Assembly (NCBI GenBank): GCA_018827845.1
Contig: JAHJXC010000030.1
Coordinates: 1 to 10,338 of the forward strand
DNA length: 10,338 bases
Reading direction: 5' to 3'
Source: Patescibacteria group bacterium
GTDB lineage: Bacteria > Patescibacteriota > Minisyncoccia > UBA9983
Each line of letters opens with the position of its first letter. Positions within the stretch are counted from its first letter, which is position 1. Shown here one piece after another: positions 6,563 through 10,338 of this stretch. The notes beneath the pieces were generated by a model. It saw only the letters and a program-made list of their open reading frames with translations, did not search any database and had not been told where the DNA came from. The translations under genes were made by a program, and so were the position numbers.

Positions 6563-6585
6563 AGAGCGCTCACCGAGCGCCCTTT
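6552..6585 (-). terminator. Intrinsic terminator overlapping the stop codon of the 107-aa gene
   Basis: The stem arms are 6575-6585 and 6561-6571: eleven pairs including one G-U, with core GGCGCTC and GAGCGCT, and a three-base loop (6572-6574). TACTTTTTA follows at 6552-6560. The TGA stop (6570-6572) lies inside the hairpin, spanning the loop edge and the 3' arm. This is one of the strongest terminators in the window. Confidence 0.85.
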
Positions 6586-6893
6586 AAAGTAAAACCATTG
6601 AAAAAGAACTGAAAGAATTTTGGGACCAATTTTATTAACCTCCAAAGAAGAATTGTTAACCATTTAATCACACCAATAACAATAGGTCCGATAACTGCGG
6701 CAGGCCAAGTTAACAAAAAAAATATTTTCATTACAATACTACTTTTTGTAGTGAGTATCTTTCTATCAGTAGGACGTACTAAGATGTCCCAAAGCTTGTT
6801 AATTGGTCCCCATTTAACTTCTATCCCAACGACAAACAAATTTATCAATAAACATCCTACTATAACTATCACTGTCGCCCAAAATATCTCCAT
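6570..6893 (-). CDS. Small membrane protein of unknown function (107 aa)
   Basis: I do not recognise a family. The protein has an N-terminal membrane segment (about 4-23), a short soluble loop (about 26-52, WGPINKLWDILVRPTDRK), and a second hydrophobic region (about 53-88) long enough for one or two helices. It ends with an aromatic, basic tail (KFFQFFFNGFTLKGAR). It is a real gene by its signals: a consensus promoter (TTGACA and TATAAT), a full SD (AAAGGAGGAG at 6901-6910, about nine bases before the ATG) and a terminator overlapping its TGA stop. It lies downstream of the PaaX/Cas2-like gene on the same strand, and the related 38-bp element lies directly upstream of its -35, so it is a candidate target of that regulator. 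Confidence 0.75.
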   Translation of the reverse strand: MEIFWATVIVIVGCLLINLFVVGIEVKWGPINKLWDILVRPTDRKILTTKSSIVMKIFFLLTWPAAVIGPIVIGVIKWLTILLWRLIKLVPKFFQFFFNGFTLKGAR

Positions 6894-6954
6894 CTTATTA
6901 CTCCTCCTTTGTCTTTTTGGTTTCTAAAATTTTCCCTGTTTTTAATCCGCTTTA

Positions 6955-6984
6955 ATTATACCAAACCCAATGCTATTTTGTCAA
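6955..6984 (-). promoter_or_regulatory. Consensus promoter of the 107-aa membrane protein gene
   Basis: Perfect TTGACA (6979-6984) and perfect TATAAT (6955-6960) are separated by 18 bases on the minus strand. The predicted start is near 6948, giving a leader of about 55 bases with a strong SD. The -35 directly abuts the palindromic 38-bp element at 6985-7022. Confidence 0.75.
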
Positions 6985-7022
6985 CTATCCCAATCTCTAC
7001 GCTATAGCGAGATCTTTGTGTC
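6985..7022 (-). promoter_or_regulatory. Palindrome-cored 38-bp element, copy B
   Basis: The centre is the perfect palindrome CGCTATAGCG (7000-7009). Aligned with copy A (7648-7685) in the same orientation, 29 of 38 positions are identical, including the 11-base run GCTATAGCGTA on the minus strand and an ACACA at one end. It sits directly upstream of the -35 of the 107-aa gene. It is a likely binding site for a dimeric regulator, the obvious candidate being the PaaX/Cas2-like protein next to it. Confidence 0.6.
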
Positions 7023-7037
7023 ATTTTCATAAAAAAT

Positions 7038-7628
7038 TTATTTAAGATTATAATATCTCCTCAAAAAATTCTCATCTTTCTCGTCTATTTCCTTTACTAC
7101 AAAATAATGAACAAATTTTCTTACGTCAAAAAATTCGCTTACAAAATCAACTTCATTCCGACAATCAAATGGACAAATAAAAACACTTTTTTGAAGAGGG
7201 TATATTTCCATTTCTTTTAATTTTTTAGTCAGTGCGTCCCTGCCCTTTTTATATCTTTCCGGAATATCAAAAATAATCATCCGCCAATACTCATCCCATT
7301 TTTTCGGCCTAGCAATAACTATCTCGTCAAATTTATATTTTAAAATTCTTTTCTTGCCCCTCTCAGTAATTTCCATAACCATGTCCTCGCCTTTTTCATA
7401 AATATCAATTAATTTCTGTTTCTCAAGATTCTGAAGAATGCGATTCATTTTATACCGTTCACGAGAAGTTTTTACTCCGAATAAATGAAAGACCTGCGGA
7501 AGATTCGGCAATGCGAAACTGGCAATAATTAATCCGCCAACTGCCAATCCTTTTAAAATCTCCTTTGCTAATTCTCCCTTGGAATAATTATCTCTGATAG
7601 ATTTTATTCCTTGCTTTTTCGTTTTCAT
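7038..7628 (-). CDS. PaaX-family-like regulator with Cas2-like C-terminal domain
   Basis: This encodes 196 residues. A basic N-terminus is followed by a hydrophobic stretch (about 25-47, ILKGLAVGGLIIASFALPNL). A winged-helix-like region (about 55-98) contains SRERYKMNRILQNLEKQKLI and a wing near ITERGKKRIL. The C-terminal domain (about 108-180) has WDEYWRMIIFDIPERYKKGR (111-130) and LQKSVFICPFD (145-155). This WxxxWRxxxFDIPE...R..L...L...LQ.SV...P pattern is the PaaX C-terminal domain, which shares the ferredoxin-like fold of Cas2; D121 is at the position of Cas2's conserved strand-1 Asp. No cas genes or CRISPR array are present, so a DNA-binding regulator is favoured over adaptation. It has no SD and a very short leader. 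A palindromic element overlaps its promoter, which suggests autoregulation. Confidence 0.75.
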   Translation of the reverse strand: MKTKKQGIKSIRDNYSKGELAKEILKGLAVGGLIIASFALPNLPQVFHLFGVKTSRERYKMNRILQNLEKQKLIDIYEKGEDMVMEITERGKKRILKYKFDEIVIARPKKWDEYWRMIIFDIPERYKKGRDALTKKLKEMEIYPLQKSVFICPFDCRNEVDFVSEFFDVRKFVHYFVVKEIDEKDENFLRRYYNLK

Positions 7629-7641
7629 TTTTATCTATAAT

Positions 7642-7647
7642 TTTATA
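7642..7647 (-). promoter_or_regulatory. -10 box of the PaaX/Cas2-like gene
   Basis: Minus-strand TATAAA (7642-7647) is followed 13 bases later by the ATG at 7628. Transcription would start near 7635 and leave only a few leader bases. The -35 position (about 7665-7670) falls within the palindromic core of the 38-bp element and has no good consensus match. Confidence 0.4.
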
Positions 7648-7685
7648 CTAACACAATGTTTACGCTATAGCAAAATTTATGTGTT
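7648..7685 (-). promoter_or_regulatory. Palindrome-cored 38-bp element, copy A (likely operator)
   Basis: An interrupted palindrome spans 7650-7685: outer arms AACACA and TGTGTT, and inner perfect GCTATAGC (7664-7671), all on one symmetry axis. It directly abuts the -10 box of the PaaX/Cas2-like gene and covers its -35 region, the classical location for an autorepressor. It matches copy B at 29 of 38 positions. Confidence 0.65.
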
Positions 7686-7731
7686 GTTTTTAATTTTATT
7701 ATTTTTTTATTAAACTCGTTACTTATTTGAG

Positions 7732-9411
7732 CTATTCTAAATACTCCGGCGTGTAAATACTCATCAAATCTATGAGATGGCGCATTACAAAGGGGGCGCC
7801 GACGAGATTGCTATACGGCCCTCTTTCCATCACCACCGCAAAAGCATATTTCGGATTTTGGTACGGGAAAAACCCTATCACCCATGAATTCACATATTTT
7901 TTCGCTCCGCCAATTTCAGCAGTTCCTGTTTTTGCTGCAATAGCAACGCTCGGCACTGCCAAGGCGCTGGCAGTGCCTTCTATTACTGACATTCTCATTC
8001 CATCATGAATAACATCAAAATAATCCTTGGGGATATTAATTTCGCGGATCACACGTGAATTATTTTGCGAATCATCCAGAACAAGATGGGGCTGGATGAT
8101 TTTTCCTTTATTTGCCAGAGCTGAAACATAAACCAGCATTTCTATTGGAGTTATATGAAAATATCCCTGGCCAATACTAGCATTATAAGTGTCCCCTATT
8201 CTCCACATCGGATCTGACGGATCTGATTTTGCTTTTAATTCTGGGTTGGGCACAGTGCCTATTTCTTCGCCATCCAGATCTATTCCTGTTGCAGAATCAA
8301 AACCAAATATCTTTGTGTATTCTTCAATTTTGTTAATGCCCAAGCCTTTCTGTCCCTCAAATCCGCCCCCAATTTCATAAAAATAAACGTCTGAAGAAAC
8401 AGCAATAGCCCTTCTCATATCCACCCAGCCGTGGGCTTTCCAGTCCTTAAAAACACTGAACTTGCCTGGAAAATAAGGATTGGGAATGGAAATACTTCCT
8501 GTACTTAAAATCTGTTTTTCCGGCGTAATAATTCCTTCGTTCAAAGCAACAAGAGCAATAAGAGGTTTTATTATGGAGCCGGGAGCATAAAGGCCGGATG
8601 TGGCCCTGTTTAAAAACGGCTTGTTTTTATCATTAATAAATTCATTAATTTTTTCTATATCCTTTCCCTTGGAAATGATTTGCGAATTATATTCCGGATA
8701 ACTGGCCAAAGAAAGTATTTCTCCGTTATTAACATTCATTAACATTCCTGTTCCAGCCTGGAATCCTCTGTCTTGAGCAACTGATTTAATGATTTTAAAA
8801 AATTCTGACTGTATTTTTGAATCTATGGAAATATTTACATCTTTGCCATCCTGAGGCCATTGCTGAATGCTTTCAGAAATAACATTGTTTTGGGAATCAA
8901 CCTCAATAATTTTCATTCCTGGTGTGCCGAACAAAATATCCCCATAAACTTTTTCAATGCCTTGCTTGCCAATCATCGCCTCCATTAAAACTCCTTCTTT
9001 ACTTTTTAGATCTTCTTCTGACGGCAGGCCGATGTATCCTAAAACATGGCTGAAGCCATCAAGGTTTGTATAAACTCTTGAATCAAAGTCATTCCAGGCC
9101 AATTTTTCTCCATTTCTGTCATATATAATCCCTCTATTGGGAAGAATAAAAGTTTTGTTCAGACGGTTATTCTCGCTTCTTTGGGCATAAATTTCGCCGT
9201 CCAAAACCTGCAAAGAAAAAATTTTTGTTGCAAAAACCAGGGCAATAACCAGAAAGGCCACGGACAAAGCAACGAACGATTTTTTACTTATTGACTTCTC
9301 AATTCTGCCCTCCATCTGATAGGTGTCAAATTGAGGAAGGTTTTGGGAATCAAGAAAAATCTCATCCGGATAAATTTCTTCTTTCTTCTTTCTTCTTTTT
9401 CTTCTAAACAT
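7732..9411 (-). CDS. mrdA: Class B penicillin-binding protein PBP2 (elongation transpeptidase MrdA)
   Basis: A 559-residue D,D-transpeptidase for lateral-wall synthesis with RodA/MreCD. A highly basic cytoplasmic tail (FRRKRRKKK, 2-10) precedes one membrane segment (about 44-65), then the pedestal entry NRGIIYDRNGEKLAWN (92-107). Active-site motifs are S279-x-x-K282 (APGSIIKP), S339-S-D341 in SSDVYFYEIG, where SxD replaces SxN as is typical of PBP2, and K494-T-G-T497. SSDVYFY and the MreD-like neighbour identify PBP2 rather than FtsI. Unusually, only about five residues separate LAWN from SRVYTNLDGFSHVLGYIG (111-128); E. coli PBP2 has roughly 90 there, so much of the head region is absent. 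Its start overlaps the upstream gene by eight bases, without an SD. No rodA is seen here. Confidence 0.93.
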   Translation of the reverse strand: MFRRKRRKKKEEIYPDEIFLDSQNLPQFDTYQMEGRIEKSISKKSFVALSVAFLVIALVFATKIFSLQVLDGEIYAQRSENNRLNKTFILPNRGIIYDRNGEKLAWNDFDSRVYTNLDGFSHVLGYIGLPSEEDLKSKEGVLMEAMIGKQGIEKVYGDILFGTPGMKIIEVDSQNNVISESIQQWPQDGKDVNISIDSKIQSEFFKIIKSVAQDRGFQAGTGMLMNVNNGEILSLASYPEYNSQIISKGKDIEKINEFINDKNKPFLNRATSGLYAPGSIIKPLIALVALNEGIITPEKQILSTGSISIPNPYFPGKFSVFKDWKAHGWVDMRRAIAVSSDVYFYEIGGGFEGQKGLGINKIEEYTKIFGFDSATGIDLDGEEIGTVPNPELKAKSDPSDPMWRIGDTYNASIGQGYFHITPIEMLVYVSALANKGKIIQPHLVLDDSQNNSRVIREINIPKDYFDVIHDGMRMSVIEGTASALAVPSVAIAAKTGTAEIGGAKKYVNSWVIGFFPYQNPKYAFAVVMERGPYSNLVGAPFVMRHLIDLMSIYTPEYLE

Positions 9412-9667
9412 AGCGTATTTTTTTTCTTATAAAATTGAAAATAAAAAATAGAATTAAAGCGCTGATTGAAAAAACGCCGAAACGGGCAAAGAATTTTTGC
9501 TCGGGCAGAGAGTAAAAAGCGTCAATAATAAATCCAGCAAGTATTGCCTCCCAAAAATTTCCGAACAAAATCAAACCCAAAATCCCCAGCCCAACCGTCA
9601 CCCACCACGGCGCTAAAAACAAACTTCCAAATAGCACAATATCAAAGATAATTCGTTTAATCATCAC
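9404..9667 (-). CDS. Short MreD-like membrane protein
   Basis: This encodes 87 residues with three or four hydrophobic segments (about 5-20, 22-36, 40-52 and 65-81) and a basic tail (FIRKKIRYV). The region FWEAILAGFIIDAFYS resembles the central GxxxDxxY/S part of MreD proteins, and the gene directly precedes mrdA, where mreD belongs. It is about half the usual length of MreD (about 160 residues), so it is either a reduced MreD or an unrelated small protein in its place. The start is GTG at 9667 or ATG at 9664; an in-frame TAG lies directly upstream, so no longer version exists. An AGGTG abuts the ATG too closely to be a standard SD, and a GGAGG at 9686-9690 is about 21 bases away. It overlaps mrdA by eight bases, so translation is probably coupled. 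Confidence 0.55.
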   Translation of the reverse strand: MMIKRIIFDIVLFGSLFLAPWWVTVGLGILGLILFGNFWEAILAGFIIDAFYSLPEQKFFARFGVFSISALILFFIFNFIRKKIRYV

Positions 9668-9702
9668 CTAAATTATGCCGTATTTCCTCCCCAAAATCAC
9701 CC

Positions 9703-9734
9703 TTGACAAGAATAAACAAATTTGCTAGTATAAT
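9703..9734 (+). promoter_or_regulatory. Promoter of the plus-strand membrane protein gene
   Basis: Perfect TTGACA (9703-9708) is followed by TAGTAT (9726-9731) at 17 bases with an extended TGC before it, or by perfect TATAAT (9729-9734) at 20 bases. Either could be the -10. It drives the plus-strand gene at 9793, divergently from the MreD-like gene. Confidence 0.6.
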
Positions 9735-9744
9735 ATTGGATCGA

Positions 9745-9763
9745 AATGATTTTTAAAATCATT
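9745..9763. repeat. Perfect 9-bp AT-rich inverted repeat in the plus-strand leader
   Basis: AATGATTTT (9745-9753) and AAAATCATT (9755-9763) flank one central base. It lies just downstream of the predicted transcription start and upstream of the SD, so it could be an operator or a weak leader hairpin. Confidence 0.5.
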
Positions 9764-9776
9764 AAATTTATAACAG

Positions 9777-9786
9777 AAAGGAGGTG
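9777..9786 (+). promoter_or_regulatory. Strong SD that decides the start at 9793
   Basis: AAAGGAGGTG (9777-9786) is a full complement of the 16S rRNA 3' end. GGAGG ends eight bases before the ATG at 9793, which is optimal. An in-frame GTG at 9784 lies inside the SD itself and therefore cannot be the start. Confidence 0.85.
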
Positions 9787-9792
9787 TATCAG

Positions 9793-10227
9793 ATGGATGT
9801 AAAAGCCACTGTTGATGTTGGTCAAAATACAAAAGAACTTCTTGAAAGCGCAGGAGGTACAGTATCTAAATTAATTGAAGAGTTGGCGAATACGCTGGGG
9901 ATGACAGTTGAAAAAATCTTCCCGTATTATATTAAGCAGGCATATATTAAAGGCCTGACTTGGTTAATCAGCTGGAGCATATTTGAAATCGTCGTTCTCC
10001 TTATAACTCTAATTTCTCTCAAGCTCATTTTTGTGTATGATAAACGAGACGAAGAAGACTTCGCAACGGCTGCTGGAATTGTCTGCATAATCTCCCTGAT
10101 AGTTTTTGTAATTGGTGTTGGTGTAGGAGCATATAACATGGCTGATTGGATAGCCATGATTAAAAATCCACAATATTTAGCTATCCAGAGCCTCATTAGT
10201 GATGCCGGCAAACTAATACGAAAATAA
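9793..10227 (+). CDS. Two-TM membrane protein of unknown function (144 aa), solitary plus-strand gene
   Basis: This is the only convincing plus-strand gene here. The N-terminal 50 residues are soluble and helical (TVSKLIEELANTLGMTVEKI, 23-42), then two membrane helices (about 55-82 and 91-115) separated by a charged loop (YDKRDEEDF, 82-90), and a C-terminal tail with NPQYLAIQSLI (125-135). I do not recognise a named family. The layout (helical 'LxxxLGxxxEKxxPxxxKQAxxxG', two TMs, terminal NPxYxAI) reminds me of small membrane proteins of phages and mobile elements, but this is from memory and weak. It has its own promoter, optimal SD and strong terminator, and it lies between the MreD-like gene and whatever is upstream of it, as if inserted. 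The minus-strand reading frame across it is a shadow. Confidence 0.8.
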   Translation: MDVKATVDVGQNTKELLESAGGTVSKLIEELANTLGMTVEKIFPYYIKQAYIKGLTWLISWSIFEIVVLLITLISLKLIFVYDKRDEEDFATAAGIVCIISLIVFVIGVGVGAYNMADWIAMIKNPQYLAIQSLISDAGKLIRK

Positions 10228-10235
10228 CAAAAAAT

Positions 10236-10270
10236 GGGTCCTCATTTATCTGAGGACCCTATTTCTTTTT
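10236..10270 (+). terminator. Strong intrinsic terminator, probably bidirectional
   Basis: GGGTCCTCA (10236-10244) and TGAGGACCC (10251-10259) form a perfect nine-pair stem with a six-base loop, followed by TATTTCTTTTT on the plus strand. On the minus strand the stem is followed by ATTTTTTG, so it could also end transcription from a gene at the right edge. Confidence 0.9.
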
Positions 10271-10338
10271 ATATTTTTATCATCACGTAATTGAGTTCCT
10301 GGATGTTGACTGGCAAACGGAAGATAATTTTTTGGAAT
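10269..10338 (-). CDS. Possible 3' end of a minus-strand gene running off the right edge
   Basis: One minus-strand frame is open from the window edge to TAA at 10269-10271 and would encode 22 C-terminal residues (ending ELNYVMIKI). The stop lies nine bases before the bidirectional terminator, as expected of a convergent gene. The other two minus frames are also open over much of this stretch, so the frame choice is inference. Position would suit an upstream mre-cluster member such as mreC, but the fragment is too short to identify. Confidence 0.3.
   Translation of the reverse strand, partial: FQKIIFRLPVNIQELNYVMIKI

Noticed and set aside
6570-6572. UGA read as glycine (alternative code of SR1/Gracilibacteria)
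   Set aside because: The TGA here is a true gene end with an overlapping strong terminator, and no conserved protein in the window needs UGA as a sense codon.
6985-7685. CRISPR array or CRISPR remnant suggested by the Cas2-like domain and two repeat copies
   Set aside because: Only two imperfect 38-bp copies about 660 bases apart with a gene between them; no spacers and no cas1 or other cas genes.
7686-7731. Terminator after mrdA
   Set aside because: The stretch is AT-rich with T-rich parts, but I could not find a convincing stem; transcription may read through toward the PaaX-like gene.
9784-9792. GTG at 9784 as start of the plus-strand gene
   Set aside because: It lies inside the SD sequence itself; ATG at 9793 is optimally spaced from it.
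9927-10211. A 94-codon minus-strand open frame across the plus-strand membrane gene
   Set aside because: The plus-strand frame has a promoter, optimal SD, membrane helices and a terminator. The minus frame has no SD, and its translation looks like antisense of hydrophobic codons.

Overview
The window looks like a low-GC bacterial chromosome, most likely from the Patescibacteria/CPR (Parcubacteria-like). This is inferred from four things: the compact division cluster, short and trimmed versions of conserved proteins, frequent absence of Shine-Dalgarno (SD) sequences, and heptamer tandem repeats. UGA acts as a normal stop at the end of the 107-residue membrane protein gene, where a terminator overlaps it, so the UGA=Gly code of SR1/Gracilibacteria is unlikely.

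Layout: almost everything is on the minus strand and is read from right to left. At the right edge there may be the 3' end of a minus-strand gene (10269-10338). Next is a solitary plus-strand membrane protein gene (9793-10227) with its own promoter, strong SD and terminator. Then comes a cell-elongation pair: a short MreD-like membrane protein (9404-9667) overlapping the transpeptidase PBP2/MrdA (7732-9411). A PaaX-type regulator with a Cas2-like C-terminal domain follows (7038-7628), then a 107-residue membrane protein (6570-6893). A related 38-bp element lies upstream of each of these last two genes. Class II lysyl-tRNA synthetase (5063-6526) follows, then the division cluster mraZ-rsmH-ftsL-like-ftsI-ftsW (467-4921). 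At the left edge is the 5' part of a membrane-anchored, possibly PLD-like protein (1-321).

How the genes fit together: MraZ and RsmH are the usual first genes of the dcw cluster. The FtsL-like protein, FtsI (septal transpeptidase) and FtsW (SEDS glycosyltransferase) form the septal peptidoglycan synthase core. MrdA is the elongation transpeptidase. The mur ligases, ftsQ/A/Z and rodA are not in this window.

Most notable points: (1) the leader of mraZ carries three exact TTATCCACA nonamers in tandem, and a fourth inverted copy sits in the lysS terminator; they read equally well as DnaA boxes and as GTGG-type MraZ operator repeats. (2) Twin palindromic elements with a GCTATAGC core precede the PaaX/Cas2-like gene and its downstream neighbour, suggesting a small regulon. 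(3) PBP2 appears to lack about 90 residues of its pedestal/head region. (4) The three accessory membrane protein genes have near-perfect SD sequences, whereas the housekeeping genes mostly have none and lysS looks leaderless.
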